A DNA stretch of 64,000 nucleotides from Streptomyces sp. NBC_00654 (GTDB taxonomy: Bacteria > Actinomycetota > Actinomycetes > Streptomycetales > Streptomycetaceae), in the NCBI RefSeq assembly GCF_026341775.1, contig NZ_JAPEOB010000003.1, positions 620,001 to 684,000 on the forward strand, written 5' to 3'. Under the pieces are notes generated by a model. That model was given only the letters and a program-made list of their open reading frames with translations, ran no database searches and was not told the DNA's origin. Below are positions 52,187 to 62,726 of the stretch, in pieces (positions within the stretch are counted from its first letter, which is position 1; every line of letters begins with the position of its first letter). The position numbers and the translations under genes are program-made.

Positions 52187-53887
52187 TCAGAAGAGACTGA
52201 CCGCGGCGAACCTGAGGACGAGCTGCGGGGCACCCGAGAGGACCACGCCCGCGAGGGTGGTGAGAGCGATCGCGGTGACGAGGGGCGCAGGGGCGCGCAG
52301 CCGGTGCGGGGCGGGCCCCGGGGCGCCCTCGCCCGCCGTTTCGCCGGTCCCGGTCGCGGCATCCGCCCCGGCCGGGGCGGCGGTGCCGGCCGTGTCGGCC
52401 GTGACGGCGGCTTCCGGGCTCCGGAAGAGGGCGGCCGTCCACTGAAGGTAGTAGTAGAGGGCGATCACGACGTTGACGGCCATGACCACCGCGAGCCAGC
52501 CGAGACCCGCGTCGACGGCCGCCGAGAAGACGGTGACCTTGGCGAAGAGGCCGATGATGCCCGGTGGCAGCCCGGCCAGGCAGAGCAGGAAGAAGCCCAT
52601 CGCCAGGGCGGCGAGGGGGCGGGTGGCGTACAGGCCTCGGTAGTCGGTGATCCGGTTGCCGGGGTTCGTACGCGCCACGAGGGCGGCGACGGCGAATGCG
52701 CCGAGGTTCACCACGGCGTACATGAGGGCGTACGCGACGGTGGAGCCGATCCGCTCGTCGCCGGCGTACGCGGCGGCGGCGATCGGGACCAGCAGGTACC
52801 CGGCCTGCGCGACGGACGACCAGGCCAGCAGGCGGACGGCGCTGCGGGCGCGGGTGGCGTTCTGGCGCAGGGCGGCGACATTGCCGATCGTCATCGTGAG
52901 TGCGGCGAGTACGGCGAGGGCCGGTCCCCAGACGTCGGCGTAGGCGGGGAACGCGACCACGGTGACGAGGATGAGGCCGGAGAACCCGACGGCCTTGCCG
53001 ACGACGGAGAGATAGGCCGCGATCGGCAGGGGCGCGCCGACATAGGTGTCGGGGACCCAGAAGTGGAAGGGTGCGGCGGCCGTCTTGAAGGCGAAGCCGA
53101 CGAGCGTGAGGGCGACGCCCGCCTTGGCGAGGGTGTCCAGCTGACCGGGTACCCCGTCGAGGCGGGTGGCCAGCTCGGTCAGGTGCATGGTGCCGGTCGC
53201 CGCGTACACGAAGCTGACGCCGAGGAGCATCACGGCGGTCGCGACGACGGAGGAGAGGAAGAACTTCAGGGCGGCTTCCGAGGAGCGCCGGTCGCCGCGC
53301 TTGATGCCGACCAGGGCGAAGGCGGGCAACGAGGCGACTTCGAGTGCGACGACGAGCGTGGTGAGGTCGCGGGCGGCGGGCAGGAGCGCCGCGCCCGCCG
53401 CCGAGGACAGCAGCAGGAACCAGAACTCGCCCGCCGGGAGCTTGCGGGTGTCGTCCAGGGAGAGCAGCGCGGTGAGGAGGGCTCCGCCGAGTACGAGCGC
53501 CTGGATGACGAGGGCGAAGTGGTCGGCGGTGTAGCTGCAGGCCCGGGTGGTTTCGGTGACGCAGAAGGTGGAGCGGTCCCCGGCGCGCAGCGGGACGAGG
53601 ACGGCGAGGGCCGCGAGGAGTCCGGCGATGGTGCCGTAGCCGAGGTACTGCTTGCGGTGCTCGGGGAGGAAGAGGTCGGCGACGAGGACGATCAGGGCGC
53701 AGGCGGCCACGATGACGGGCGGTGCGATGGCGAGCCAGTCGATGGACTGGACGAGGCTGGGGGTGCTGTCGGCCGCGGCGGTGAGCAGCCCCGGGACTCC
53801 CGTGCCCGCCTCCGCTCCTGCTCCTGCTCCTGCGTCGATTGCCGGGCGGACGGCCCCGGCTGCTGTGGTCACGAGGTCCGCGGTCAC
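52187..53887 (-). CDS. nuoN: NADH-quinone oxidoreductase subunit N-like
   Basis: NuoN is one of three antiporter-like proton-pumping subunits of complex I. The 566-aa product starts at a GTG and has an N-terminal Gly/Ala-rich extension of about 50 residues before the membrane core, which carries repeated helices and the LVGFAFKTAAAPFHFWVPDT motif. It lies last in the cluster, coupled to nuoM by GTGA. Compared with NuoN of E. coli (about 485 aa) it is somewhat longer. Confidence 0.93.
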   Translation of the reverse strand: MTADLVTTAAGAVRPAIDAGAGAGAEAGTGVPGLLTAAADSTPSLVQSIDWLAIAPPVIVAACALIVLVADLFLPEHRKQYLGYGTIAGLLAALAVLVPLRAGDRSTFCVTETTRACSYTADHFALVIQALVLGGALLTALLSLDDTRKLPAGEFWFLLLSSAAGAALLPAARDLTTLVVALEVASLPAFALVGIKRGDRRSSEAALKFFLSSVVATAVMLLGVSFVYAATGTMHLTELATRLDGVPGQLDTLAKAGVALTLVGFAFKTAAAPFHFWVPDTYVGAPLPIAAYLSVVGKAVGFSGLILVTVVAFPAYADVWGPALAVLAALTMTIGNVAALRQNATRARSAVRLLAWSSVAQAGYLLVPIAAAAYAGDERIGSTVAYALMYAVVNLGAFAVAALVARTNPGNRITDYRGLYATRPLAALAMGFFLLCLAGLPPGIIGLFAKVTVFSAAVDAGLGWLAVVMAVNVVIALYYYLQWTAALFRSPEAAVTADTAGTAAPAGADAATGTGETAGEGAPGPAPHRLRAPAPLVTAIALTTLAGVVLSGAPQLVLRFAAVSLF

Positions 53888-55491
53888 GACTTGCCTCCTG
53901 CGAGGAGCTTCTGCACGGCCGGGTCGGTGAGGCCGAGGAGGACGGCGGGCCAGAGTCCGGCGAGGACGGTGAGGGCGGCGAGCGGGGTCCAGGCGGCGAA
54001 TTCGTACGTCTGGATGTCGGCGAGCTGCCGGGTGCCGGCGGGGTGCTGGGCCTCGCCGGGGTGCCGGGTCCCGGTGGGCTCACCCATGCAGACGCGGCGT
54101 ACGACGATGAGCATGTACGCGGCGGTGAGCAGGGTGCCGAACGCGCCGATGGCCATGAAAGTGCGGAACGCGGGGCGGCTGAGGCCTTCGGCGGGGTCGA
54201 ACGCGCCGAACAGGGTGAGCATCTCGCCCCAGAATCCGGCGAGTCCGGGCAGCCCCAGCGAGGCGACGGCGGCGAAGGCGAGAAGGGCGCCCAGGCGGGG
54301 GGCCCGGCCGTAGAGCGCCGCTCCGGTGGCACCGGCGAGGGTGTCGAGGTCGGCGGTGCCGTACCGGTCCTTCACCGCGCCGGCCAGGAAGAAGAGCAGG
54401 CCGGTGATGAGGCCGTGGGCGATGTTGGCGAAGAGCGCGCCGTTGACGCCGGTGGGGGTCATGGTCGCGATGCCGAGGAGGACGAAGCCCATGTGGCCGA
54501 CCGAGGAGTACGCGATCAGGCGCTTGAGGTCGCCCTGGGAGCCGGGTCGGGCGAGGGCGAGGCAGGCGAGGGATCCGTAGATGATTCCGGCGACCGCGAA
54601 GGCGGCGAGGTAGGGCGCGAAGGTGTGCATCCCGTCGGGGGTGATGGGGAGCAGGATGCGGACGAACCCGTAGGTGCCCATCTTCAGCATGACCCCCGCC
54701 AGGAGGACGGAGCCGACGGTCGGGGCGGCGGTGTGGGCGTCGGGGAGCCAGCTGTGCAGCGGCCACATCGGGGTCTTCACGGCGAGGCCGATGCCGATCG
54801 CCAGGACGGCGATGACCTGCACGGACGAGGTGAGACCACGGCCGTTGTCAGTGGCGAGTGCCACCATGTCGAAGGTGCCGCTCTTCAGTCCGATGAGGAG
54901 CAGGCCCAGCAGCATGACGACCGAGCCGAGCAGTGTGTAGAGGATGAACTTCCAGGCGGCGGCCTGCTTCCGGTCGCCGCCCCAGCGGGCGATGAGGAAG
55001 TACATCGGGATGAGGACCATCTCGAAGGCGAGGAAGAACAGCAGCAGATCGAGGACGGCGAAGGTCGCGAGGGTGCCGGACTCCAGGACGAGGATCAGGG
55101 CGACGAAGGCCTTCGGGGAGGGGCCGGAAGGCATGGCGAAGTAGCTGTACAGCGCGCAGAGGAAGGTCAGGAGCGCGGTCAGTACGAGAAGGGGGAGCGA
55201 GATGCCGTCGATGCCGAGGTGGATCCGTACGTCCAGCGCCGGGATCCAGCTGATGTCGGTGGTGGCCTGCATCTTCGACGGGTGGTCGTGGTCGAAGCCG
55301 GCGGCCAGGACGATCGCGGCGATGAGGACGACGCCGGTGACGGTCACTCCGTGGCGGAGCACCGCCTGGTCGGGGTTCCTGCCCCGCAGTCCGGGCGGTG
55401 CCGGAAGAAGGGCCGCGACGGCGCCGAGGAGCGGGGCGACGACGATGAACGCGAGAAGGAACTGCATCACGGATTCGCTGATATCGATCAC
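53884..55491 (-). CDS. nuoM: NADH-quinone oxidoreductase subunit M-like
   Basis: NuoM is an antiporter-like membrane subunit. The 535-aa product has the conserved LAVKTPMWPLHSWLPDAHTA motif near the centre and the KRLIAYSSVGHMGFVLLGI region. A start at the GTG 55491 (MIDISES...) is used; an internal ATG at 55467 (MQFLLAF) is also possible. It follows nuoL with a 3-base gap and overlaps nuoN. Confidence 0.94.
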   Translation of the reverse strand: MIDISESVMQFLLAFIVVAPLLGAVAALLPAPPGLRGRNPDQAVLRHGVTVTGVVLIAAIVLAAGFDHDHPSKMQATTDISWIPALDVRIHLGIDGISLPLLVLTALLTFLCALYSYFAMPSGPSPKAFVALILVLESGTLATFAVLDLLLFFLAFEMVLIPMYFLIARWGGDRKQAAAWKFILYTLLGSVVMLLGLLLIGLKSGTFDMVALATDNGRGLTSSVQVIAVLAIGIGLAVKTPMWPLHSWLPDAHTAAPTVGSVLLAGVMLKMGTYGFVRILLPITPDGMHTFAPYLAAFAVAGIIYGSLACLALARPGSQGDLKRLIAYSSVGHMGFVLLGIATMTPTGVNGALFANIAHGLITGLLFFLAGAVKDRYGTADLDTLAGATGAALYGRAPRLGALLAFAAVASLGLPGLAGFWGEMLTLFGAFDPAEGLSRPAFRTFMAIGAFGTLLTAAYMLIVVRRVCMGEPTGTRHPGEAQHPAGTRQLADIQTYEFAAWTPLAALTVLAGLWPAVLLGLTDPAVQKLLAGGKS

Positions 55492-55494
55492 GGC

Positions 55495-57495
55495 TCACGA
55501 CCCGGCGTTGACGGTGGCAAAGACGACGGCGGCGATCGCCAGGACAAGGGAACCGGCGAGCAGTGCGCTGAGGTAGGTCTGCACGTTGCCGGTCTGGGCA
55601 CGGCGGACGGCGGTGCCGAGCCAGCGTGCGCCGGTACCGGAGCCGCGTACATAGGTGTCGACGACCTCACGGTCCAGGAAGCGGACGACGCGGGCCGCGG
55701 CCAGCACGGGGCGGACGAAGAGCGTCGCGTACAGGGCGTCCAGGTGGAAGCCGGCGGCCGCGTGGCGGTGGAGCGGGCCGAGGAGCAGACGGCCGGGGTC
55801 GGCGGGATCGGGGGCGTCCCCGTCGTGGCCGTAGGCGGCGGTGTGCGAGGTCATCGCCTCGACCTCGACCAGGGCGGGCTCGGCGTCGGGGTGGGCGACG
55901 ACCGCGCCCATCGGGGTACGGGCGGCCAGCGCCGTGCGGTGCCGCCAGGCGGCATAGGTGACCAGACCGCCGACGAGGCCGACGCCCGTGGAGAGGACGG
56001 CGGTGGCGAGGGAGGGGGTGAGGCTGTGGCCGTCGAACCAGTCGGAGATCGTGCCGACGGTGAGCCCGAAGGCGATGGTGGGGACGGCCAGGAGCCACAG
56101 GACCGAGGTCATGGCGACGGGCTGCCTGCCGTGGTCGGGGGCCTCGGCACCGCGGCCCCGGAAGGCCAGCAGCCACAGGCGGGTGGCGTACGCGGCGGTG
56201 AGGACGGCGGCGAGGAGTCCGGCGACGAGGATCGTCCAGCCCGCGGCGGCCGGGGCGATGTCGCGGTCGCCGAAGGCGGTGTGCTCGGCGGCGACGAGGA
56301 CGGCTTCCTTGGAGAAGAAGCCGGCGAACGGCGGGATCGCGGCGAGGGCGAGGAGGGCGACGGTCATCGTCCAGTAGGCGTCCGGGATGCGCTGGGGCAG
56401 GCCGCCCATACGGGACATGGCGGCCAGTGAGTTCGTCCCGGCGGCGTGGATGACGACCCCGGCGGCGAGGAAGAGGACGGCCTTGAACGCACCGTGCGAG
56501 AGGAGGTGGAAGACGGCGGCACCGCGGTCGCCGACGGCCAGAGCACCGGACATGTAGCCGAGCTGGCCGATCGTCGAGTAGGCGAGGACCCGCTTGATGT
56601 CGTCCTGTGCCAGGGCCGCGATTCCGGAGCCGATCATCGTGACGGCGGCCATCACCGCGAGCACGACGAGTGCCGCGTCGGAGGCGGCGAAGACGGGGAG
56701 GAGCCGGGCCACGAAGTAGATACCGGCGGCGACCATCGTCGCGGCGTGGATGAGCGCCGATACGGGCGTGGGACCGGCCATCGCGTCGGGCAGCCAGGTG
56801 TGCAGGGGGAACTGCGCGGACTTGCCCGCGACGCCCGCGAGGAGCAGCAGGGCGATGAGGGTGGGGTGGTCGAGTCCGCCGTTCGCGACGGCTCCGAGGA
56901 TGCCGGTGATGCGGAAGGTGCCGGTGTCGGCGGCGAGCGCGAACAGGCCGATGAGGAAGGGGACATCGCCGAGCTTGGTGACCAGGAAGGCCTTGAGCGA
57001 GGCTGCCCGCGCTTCGGGCGTCTCCCAGTAGTGGCCGACGAGGAAGTACGAGCAGATGCCCATGATCTCCCAGCCGACCAGGAGCACCATCAGGTCGCCG
57101 GAGTAGACGACGAGGAGCATCGCGGCGGTGAAGAGGGAGACGAGGGCCGCGTACGAGGGGTAGCGGGGGTCGTCGCGCAGGTAGGCGGTCGAGTAGATCT
57201 GCACGCAGGTCGCGACGAGCCCGACCAGTACGGCGACGAGGACGGCGAAGCCGTCGAGGTGCAGGGCGAGGTCGATGGGGACCGAGCCGGTGGGGGTCAG
57301 CTGGGTCGCGGCGTCGATGGCCGGGCCGCCGCCCTGGCGTGCGGCGACGATCACGGCGATGACGGCCGCGCCGAGGGTGGGGAGGATCGCGAGGGGGCGT
57401 ACGTAGCCGGGGGCGGTGCGGCCGAGGAGCAGGCCGGCCGCCGCGCCCAGGAAGGGGAGGAGGGGAACGAGGGCGGCGAGGGTCGTGGTGGTCAC
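55495..57495 (-). CDS. nuoL: NADH-quinone oxidoreductase subunit L-like
   Basis: NuoL is the distal antiporter-like subunit with a long lateral helix. The 666-aa product shows the conserved [20 protein letters not shown] motif and [20 protein letters not shown], and at the C-terminus a stretch consistent with the lateral helix and anchor. The start is a GTG that overlaps the nuoK stop (GTGA). Confidence 0.94.
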   Translation of the reverse strand: MTTTTLAALVPLLPFLGAAAGLLLGRTAPGYVRPLAILPTLGAAVIAVIVAARQGGGPAIDAATQLTPTGSVPIDLALHLDGFAVLVAVLVGLVATCVQIYSTAYLRDDPRYPSYAALVSLFTAAMLLVVYSGDLMVLLVGWEIMGICSYFLVGHYWETPEARAASLKAFLVTKLGDVPFLIGLFALAADTGTFRITGILGAVANGGLDHPTLIALLLLAGVAGKSAQFPLHTWLPDAMAGPTPVSALIHAATMVAAGIYFVARLLPVFAASDAALVVLAVMAAVTMIGSGIAALAQDDIKRVLAYSTIGQLGYMSGALAVGDRGAAVFHLLSHGAFKAVLFLAAGVVIHAAGTNSLAAMSRMGGLPQRIPDAYWTMTVALLALAAIPPFAGFFSKEAVLVAAEHTAFGDRDIAPAAAGWTILVAGLLAAVLTAAYATRLWLLAFRGRGAEAPDHGRQPVAMTSVLWLLAVPTIAFGLTVGTISDWFDGHSLTPSLATAVLSTGVGLVGGLVTYAAWRHRTALAARTPMGAVVAHPDAEPALVEVEAMTSHTAAYGHDGDAPDPADPGRLLLGPLHRHAAAGFHLDALYATLFVRPVLAAARVVRFLDREVVDTYVRGSGTGARWLGTAVRRAQTGNVQTYLSALLAGSLVLAIAAVVFATVNAGS

Positions 57496-57896
57496 GCGGT
57501 GGCCTCTGCCTTCTTTGCCTTCCCTGCCGGAGCAGTGGCCTGGTGTGCGTCGTCGTCGGCGTCCGCCTGGTCCGCCTCTTCGGCGGCGTCCGTCTCGGCG
57601 GTGTCGCGGAGGCGGTCGATGTCGGAGCTGCCCCGGTTGCGGTAGACCGCGAGGACGATCGCCAGGCCGATGCCGATCTCGGCCGCGGCGATGGCGATGG
57701 TGAAGAGGGTGAGGGCCTGGCCGGAGTGGAGTGCGTCGCGGAGCCAGACGTCGAAGGCGACCAGGTTGAGGTTGACGGCGTTGAGCATCAGCTCGACGGA
57801 CATCAGGACGAGGATCGCGTTGCGCCGGGCGAGTACGCCGTACAGCCCGGTGCAGAAGAGGAGGACGGCGAGCACGGCGGGATAGGCGAGGTGCAT
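57492..57896 (-). CDS. nuoK: NADH-quinone oxidoreductase subunit K-like
   Basis: NuoK is a three-helix membrane subunit of complex I. The 134-aa product has the three helices ([20 protein letters not shown], then [20 protein letters not shown] and [20 protein letters not shown]), with the conserved Glu in [10 protein letters not shown] charged C-terminal tail of about 35 residues (rich in Asp, Glu, Ala) is longer than in typical NuoK (about 100 aa). Confidence 0.94.
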   Translation of the reverse strand: MHLAYPAVLAVLLFCTGLYGVLARRNAILVLMSVELMLNAVNLNLVAFDVWLRDALHSGQALTLFTIAIAAAEIGIGLAIVLAVYRNRGSSDIDRLRDTAETDAAEEADQADADDDAHQATAPAGKAKKAEATA

Positions 57897-58495
57897 CAGC
57901 TCTTGTCCTCTCGGCTCTTGTTGTCCTTGCGGGACAGGACGATCGCGCCGACGAGGGCGGCGAGCAGCAGGACCGAGAGCGCCTCGAAGGGCAGCACCCA
58001 GTGCCTGAAGAGGAATTCGCCCGATGCCCGGGTGGAGCCCTGGGCCGGTCCTTCCAGGTCGATCCAGGTGGTCCGGAACGCGTCCACGACCACCCAGACG
58101 AGGGCGGCAGCGGCGGCCGCGGCCACGCCGAGGGCGACCCACCGGTTACCCGAGTCGGCGTCCGGGGAGCGGCCGATGGGCGCTCTGGTCAGCATCAGTC
58201 CGAAGAGGAGCAGGACGACGACGGAACCCACGTAGATCAGGACCTGGACCCAGGCGATGAACTCCGCGGTGAGCAGGAGGTACTCGACCGCCAGACCACC
58301 GAGCGTCACGACCAGCCAGAGGGCGGCGTGGACGAGCTGCTTGGTCGTGACGGTGATGAGTGCCGCGCCGAAGGTGGCGAGGCCGACCAGGAGGAAGGCG
58401 ATCTCGACACCGGTCGGGGAGAGGAAGCCGGGGTGATCCGCGGCGGTGGTGACCGTGGCAGCCGTCGTGGCGGCGGCGGTGTCGGCGAGGGTCAC
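57896..58495 (-). CDS. nuoJ: NADH-quinone oxidoreductase subunit J-like
   Basis: NuoJ is a membrane subunit between NuoA/K and the antiporter-like subunits. The 199-aa product starts at a GTG with GGAGGGG upstream and has the helix segments [40 protein letters not shown] and [20 protein letters not shown]. It overlaps nuoI (GTGA) and nuoK (TGATG). Confidence 0.93.
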   Translation of the reverse strand: MTLADTAAATTAATVTTAADHPGFLSPTGVEIAFLLVGLATFGAALITVTTKQLVHAALWLVVTLGGLAVEYLLLTAEFIAWVQVLIYVGSVVVLLLFGLMLTRAPIGRSPDADSGNRWVALGVAAAAAAALVWVVVDAFRTTWIDLEGPAQGSTRASGEFLFRHWVLPFEALSVLLLAALVGAIVLSRKDNKSREDKS

Positions 58496-59106
58496 TGGTC
58501 CCCCTCCTGCTTCGGTGTCTGCTGGGCTTCCTGTGTGGCCTGTGCTTCCTGGGCCTGCTGGGCTGCCTGGGCTGCCTGGGCGCGTTGGGCTTCGAGCTTC
58601 TCCGCGGTCTTGCGGGCCGCGGCGATCTCCTTCGGCTCCTCGGCCCCCGGGTCGAGCGCGGGCGGCTCCGGCACGGTCCACATCCACTCGCGGAGCTTGT
58701 CCCGCTCGTGGGTGAGCTCGTGGATGTCCGTCTCCGCGTACTCGAACTCCGGCGACCAGAACAGCGCGTCGAAAGGGCAGACCTCGATGCAGATACCGCA
58801 GTACATGCAGAGCGAGAAGTCGATCGCGAAGCGGTCGAGGACATTGCGGCTGCGTTCACGGCCGCCCGGGGCCGCCGCGGGCACCGTCTCCTTGTGGGAG
58901 TCGATGTAGATGCACCAGTCGGGGCACTCCCGGGCGCAGAGCATGCAGACCGTGCAGTTCTCCTCGAACAGGCCGATGACACCGCGGCTGCGGGGCGGCA
59001 GTTCGGGCTGGACGTCCGGGTACTGCGCGGTGACGGTCTTCCTCGTCATCGTGCGCAGGGTGACGGCGAGGCCCTTGGCCAGGCCGGAGCCAGGGATCGG
59101 AGGCAC
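58492..59106 (-). CDS. nuoI: NADH-quinone oxidoreductase subunit I-like (8Fe ferredoxin)
   Basis: NuoI carries clusters N6a and N6b. The 204-aa product has two 4Fe-4S motifs: [12 protein letters not shown] and [12 protein letters not shown], about 45 residues apart. The C-terminus extends with a Gln/Ala-rich run ([20 protein letters not shown]), absent from NuoI of E. coli. It starts at a GTG that overlaps the nuoH stop (TAGTG). Confidence 0.95.
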   Translation of the reverse strand: MPPIPGSGLAKGLAVTLRTMTRKTVTAQYPDVQPELPPRSRGVIGLFEENCTVCMLCARECPDWCIYIDSHKETVPAAAPGGRERSRNVLDRFAIDFSLCMYCGICIEVCPFDALFWSPEFEYAETDIHELTHERDKLREWMWTVPEPPALDPGAEEPKEIAAARKTAEKLEAQRAQAAQAAQQAQEAQATQEAQQTPKQEGDQ

Positions 59107-60074
59107 TAGTTGATCGCCACCTTCACGATGCCGGTGAGCGCGATCTGCGCGAGAGCGAGCGGGATGAGCGTGGTCCAGGCGAGCTTCTGCAGCTGGTCCT
59201 CGCGCAGGCGGGGATAGCTGACGCGCAGCCAGATGACGACGAAGGCGAGGATGCCGGTCTTGAGGAGGGTCCAGACCCAGCCGAGCCCGTCGGCCCCGAG
59301 CGGACCGTGCCAGCCGCCGAGGAACAGCACCGTGGTCAGGCCGCACAGGACGACGATGCCGGCGTACTCGGCCAGGAGGAACAGGGCGAAACGCAGCCCG
59401 GTGTACTCGGTGTACGCGCCGAAGATGATCTCGGAGTCGGCGACGGGCATGTCGAACGGGGGGCGCTGGAGTTCGGCGAGTCCGGCCACGAAGAAGACCA
59501 GGGCTCCGACGATCTGCCAGGGGAGCCACCACCACTCGAAGGCGTTCAGGATGCCGGGGAGCGAGACGGTGCCCGCAGCCATGGCCACGGAGGCGGCGGC
59601 GAGCAGCATCGGCAGTTCGTAGGCGAGCAGCTGGGCGGCGGTCCGGAGTCCGCCGAGGAGCGAGAACTTGTTGGCCGAGGCCCAGCCGGCCATCAGCGAG
59701 CCGAGTACCCCGATGCCCATCACCGCGAGTACGTAGAAGATGCCCGCGTCGACGACCTGGCCGACCGCGCCCTCGCTGGGGCCGATCGGGATGGCGACGA
59801 GGACGAGGAGGTACGGCAGGAGCGCGACGGCGGGCGCGAGCTGGAACACCCGGCGGTCGGCCTCGGCCGGGACCACGTCCTCCTTCTGCGCGAACTTCAC
59901 GCCGTCCGCGACGAGCTGGGCCCAGCCGTGGAAGCCACCGGCGTACATGGGGCCGAGACGGCCCTGCATATGGGCCATCACCTTGTGCTCGGTCTGGCCC
60001 ACGACGAGCGGGACGACCATGAACACGGCGAAGACGATGATGAGCCGGAGGGCGACGTCGAGTACGTCGTTCAC
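59106..60074 (-). CDS. nuoH: NADH-quinone oxidoreductase subunit H-like
   Basis: NuoH is the membrane subunit that forms the quinone cavity with NuoD and NuoB. The 322-aa product contains [40 protein letters not shown] and [20 protein letters not shown], all conserved family motifs. It is read from a GTG overlapping the nuoC stop (GTGA). Without NuoD in the cluster its quinone partner is not encoded here. Confidence 0.94.
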   Translation of the reverse strand: MNDVLDVALRLIIVFAVFMVVPLVVGQTEHKVMAHMQGRLGPMYAGGFHGWAQLVADGVKFAQKEDVVPAEADRRVFQLAPAVALLPYLLVLVAIPIGPSEGAVGQVVDAGIFYVLAVMGIGVLGSLMAGWASANKFSLLGGLRTAAQLLAYELPMLLAAASVAMAAGTVSLPGILNAFEWWWLPWQIVGALVFFVAGLAELQRPPFDMPVADSEIIFGAYTEYTGLRFALFLLAEYAGIVVLCGLTTVLFLGGWHGPLGADGLGWVWTLLKTGILAFVVIWLRVSYPRLREDQLQKLAWTTLIPLALAQIALTGIVKVAIN

Positions 60075-61462
60075 GCGGTATCCCCTCCGGCGGGACGGTC
60101 GGGGCGGTCGGACTGATCGGAACGGTCCGGGCGGTCCGGACGGTCCGGACGGGTTTCTGTGTCGGGGTCCGGCGCGGCGTCCGGCTCTGCGTCCGGCGCG
60201 GGGGCGGGCGTTTCGCCCGTCGACCGGGGCGTGCCGGCCCCGCCTCCGTCGGTGTCGTCGAACGCGGGGCGGGCGTCGTGCCAGGGGGCGTCCGTGCTGC
60301 GCGGCGGTCGCGGGGTGCGCGGGGGCGTGGCCCCGGGGGCGCTCGCCGTGTCGTCCGGCGCGGACGCGGTGTCCGGCGCGGACGCGGTGTCCGGCGCGGA
60401 CGCGGTGTCCGGCGCGGACGCGGTGTCCGGCGCGGACGCGGTGTCCGGCGCGGATGCGGTGTCCGGTTCAGGGGCCGGGGGTGTCGCCGCGCGCTGCTGG
60501 CTCGCCGAACCCTCGGACACGCTGCGCGAACGCCGCGGCCGGGCGGCGGGAGCCGCAGGGGCCGCGGGAGCCGGAGGTGTCGCGGGCTCTGCGGACGCAC
60601 CCGCCGCACCCGCCCTACCTGCCGCACCCGCCGTCGTGTCCGCCACCTCCGCCGTGCCCGTCGCCGCGCGCTGGGCGGCCGAGCCCTCGCTCGCGCTGCG
60701 GGCGCGGCGTACGGGGCGGTCGCCCGCCGCGGCGCGGGCGCCGCGGGCCGGGCGGGAGGGGGCGGGCGGGAGCTGGCCCTTGAGCGGGCCCCATTCGTTC
60801 GGGTCGGGGACGCCGGGCGGCAGCATCGTACGGCGCTTGGGACCGCCGTGCTCGGACTCGCCCGGCTCCTTGGCTCCGGGCCATGCCTTGGCGACCCGGG
60901 CGGCCAGGACGAAGTCCTTGCGCAGCGGGTGGCCCTCGAACCCCTCGGGCAGCAGCAGCGGGACGAGGTGCGGGTGGCCCTCGAAGCCGATGCCGAACAT
61001 CTCGTGCGTCTCGCGCTCGTGCCACTCCGCGCCCGCGTAGACGCCGATGGCGCTGGGCAGGACCGGGGCCTCGTGCGGAACGGTCGTACGGACCAGGAGG
61101 CGGCGGACCGTACCGGTTCGCGGTGCCGCGACATGGGCGCAGACGCGGAAGCCGGTGCCGGGTTCGTCGACGGCGCTGAGCCAGTCGAAGTAGCCGCAGC
61201 CCAGTCGGTCGCGGGCCGTTTCGAGGGCGTCGATCCACGAGGCGGCGGGAACGTCGACGGTCAGCAGGTCGTAGGCACGCTCGGCCGTGGCGTCCGCGCC
61301 GAAGATCTCGGTGACGGCGTCCGGCAGCCGGTCGTACGCCTCCGCACCGGCCGCGGCCGCTGGAGTCGCGTCGGCGGGCGTGGGCGCTGACGTCGCGTCG
61401 GCGGGCGTGGCCGCTGGCGTCGCGTCGGGCGTGGCGCCGGAGGCGGCATCGGGGTTGGTCAC
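60071..61462 (-). CDS. nuoC: NADH-quinone oxidoreductase subunit C-like with a long repeat tail
   Basis: The 463-aa product has the NuoC core in about residues 40-190: [40 protein letters not shown] and [20 protein letters not shown]. From about residue 225 a Pro/Ala/Thr-rich tail continues for about 240 residues, with two related RSxSEGSAxQ segments ([10 protein letters not shown] and [10 protein letters not shown]) and a run of DTASAP hexapeptides. Typical NuoC is about 200-250 aa. The start is a GTG overlapping the nuoB stop. Confidence 0.88.
   Translation of the reverse strand: MTNPDAASGATPDATPAATPADATSAPTPADATPAAAAGAEAYDRLPDAVTEIFGADATAERAYDLLTVDVPAASWIDALETARDRLGCGYFDWLSAVDEPGTGFRVCAHVAAPRTGTVRRLLVRTTVPHEAPVLPSAIGVYAGAEWHERETHEMFGIGFEGHPHLVPLLLPEGFEGHPLRKDFVLAARVAKAWPGAKEPGESEHGGPKRRTMLPPGVPDPNEWGPLKGQLPPAPSRPARGARAAAGDRPVRRARSASEGSAAQRAATGTAEVADTTAGAAGRAGAAGASAEPATPPAPAAPAAPAARPRRSRSVSEGSASQQRAATPPAPEPDTASAPDTASAPDTASAPDTASAPDTASAPDTASAPDDTASAPGATPPRTPRPPRSTDAPWHDARPAFDDTDGGGAGTPRSTGETPAPAPDAEPDAAPDPDTETRPDRPDRPDRSDQSDRPDRPAGGDTA
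60348..60475. repeat. 18-bp tandem repeat in the nuoC tail
   Basis: Six or seven copies of an 18-base unit (core GGTGTCCGGCGCGGACGC) run through this stretch and encode DTASAP repeats in the NuoC-like protein. The copies are nearly identical at the DNA level, which points to recent expansion. Confidence 0.85.
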
Positions 61463-62166
61463 TTCCCCTCCTCCCCCGGTGCGGTGGGGGCGGTGACCGG
61501 CGCGCTGAGCAGCGCGGCGGTGGACGCGCGGCCCGCGTCGGCGCCCTCGGGGGCGTCCGGCCCGGTGGCGTACCGCTCGGCGAGCGACTCGCGGGCGATC
61601 TTCTCCTGGAGCTTGAGGATGCCCTGGAGCAGCGCCTCGGGCCGGGGCGGGCAGCCGGGTACGTACACATCGACCGGGATGATCTGGTCGACGCCCTTCG
61701 TGACGGAGTACGAGTCCCAGTAGGGGCCGCCGCAGTTGGAGCAGGCGCCGAAGGAGATGACGTACTTCGGCTCTGGCATCTGCTCGTACAGGCGCTTGAC
61801 GGCCGGGGCCATCTTGTCCGTCACCGTGCCGGACACGATCATGAGGTCGGCCTGGCGGGGGCCGGGCGCGAACGGGATCACCCCGAGCCGGATGAAGTCG
61901 TGGCGGGCCATCGAGGCGGCGATGAACTCGATGGCGCAGCAGGCGAGTCCGAAGTTGAAGACCCAGAGGCTGTAGCGGCGGCCCCAGTTGAGGATCACCT
62001 TCATCGGCTCGGGGGCGAGCCGGGAGAGCACTCCGAGCCGCTTCGGCTCCGGCAGCGGAACCGGCTGCGCGGCCGGCTTCGAGGCCGGTGGCGAGTCCGG
62101 GGTGGATGCCTGTCGCGGCGTCGGACCGGGCTGCGGTTCCGGGGTCGTCCGGCTCGTCACGCCCAT
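61459..62166 (-). CDS. nuoB: NADH-quinone oxidoreductase subunit B-like
   Basis: NuoB carries cluster N2, the last in the peripheral arm. The 235-aa product begins [20 protein letters not shown], a Pro/Ser-rich extension of about 45 residues. The core contains [20 protein letters not shown] with the tandem cysteines, [20 protein letters not shown], and [20 protein letters not shown]. It overlaps nuoA by 10 bases and nuoC (GTGA). Confidence 0.94.
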   Translation of the reverse strand: MGVTSRTTPEPQPGPTPRQASTPDSPPASKPAAQPVPLPEPKRLGVLSRLAPEPMKVILNWGRRYSLWVFNFGLACCAIEFIAASMARHDFIRLGVIPFAPGPRQADLMIVSGTVTDKMAPAVKRLYEQMPEPKYVISFGACSNCGGPYWDSYSVTKGVDQIIPVDVYVPGCPPRPEALLQGILKLQEKIARESLAERYATGPDAPEGADAGRASTAALLSAPVTAPTAPGEEGK

Positions 62167-62552
62167 TCGAGGACGCCCTTCTTCCATGCGTAGAGCAGTC
62201 CCACGGCCAGGAAGCCGAGGAAAATGAACATTTCCACCAGCGTCGTCGCACCGTATCCGGGGGCCGCGAATACCGTCGCCCACGGAAAGAGGAAGATCGA
62301 ATCGACGGCGAAGATCACGTACAGGAAGGCGTAGACGTAATAGCGCACCTGTGTGTGCGCCCATCCCTCCCCGACGGGGTCCACACCGCACTCGTAGGTA
62401 AGGAGTTTCTCCGGCGTCGGAACCACGGGCCTGAGCAGTCGGCCGGCCCCGAAGGCGACGGCGACGAACAGCACGCCGATCAGGGCGAGCAGTCCGACCA
62501 CTGAATAGCTCTGGAAGTACTCCGACGCGAGAACGGTCGATTCGGTCCTCAC
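62157..62552 (-). CDS. nuoA: NADH-quinone oxidoreductase subunit A-like
   Basis: NuoA is a three-helix membrane subunit next to NuoH. The 131-aa product starts at a GTG ([20 protein letters not shown]) with GAGGGGCGGAC upstream, and has [20 protein letters not shown], the family's conserved loop, then [20 protein letters not shown]. It heads the cluster, divergent from the sensor kinase gene. Confidence 0.94.
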   Translation of the reverse strand: MRTESTVLASEYFQSYSVVGLLALIGVLFVAVAFGAGRLLRPVVPTPEKLLTYECGVDPVGEGWAHTQVRYYVYAFLYVIFAVDSIFLFPWATVFAAPGYGATTLVEMFIFLGFLAVGLLYAWKKGVLEWA

Positions 62553-62604
62553 GTCCGCCCCTCGCTCCCTCGAACACACCGGTCCGGCCATCTGTACGCA
62601 CGGG

Positions 62605-62632
62605 AGTCTAGGCCCTGTTAAAGAACTGGTAA
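62605..62632 (-). promoter_or_regulatory. Candidate promoter of the nuo cluster
   Basis: On the minus strand TTACCA (62627-62632) and TAGACT (62605-62610) are 16 bases apart. The nuoA GTG lies about 50 bases further downstream. The -35 is imperfect. Confidence 0.45.
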
Positions 62633-62726
62633 GCAGCCGCGTCGCGCAACGGGGTGGGGTTATCCCTACTTCACGCCGCCCACGAGCCCCATGGCGTGCG
62701 CGGTCGCGGCCCGGCAGGCTGGTCGT

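Noticed and set aside
53839..56430. An 863-codon plus-strand frame opposite nuoM and nuoL
   Set aside because: It is the shadow of two membrane-protein genes, with Gly/Glu/Asp-rich composition.
59106..60074. A truncated nuoH pseudogene
   Set aside because: It is 322 aa, shorter than some streptomycete copies, but has all conserved motifs, an intact frame and coupled start and stop.
60348..60475. CRISPR array in the nuoC region
   Set aside because: The repeats are 18-bp contiguous units that encode DTASAP in frame, with no spacers.
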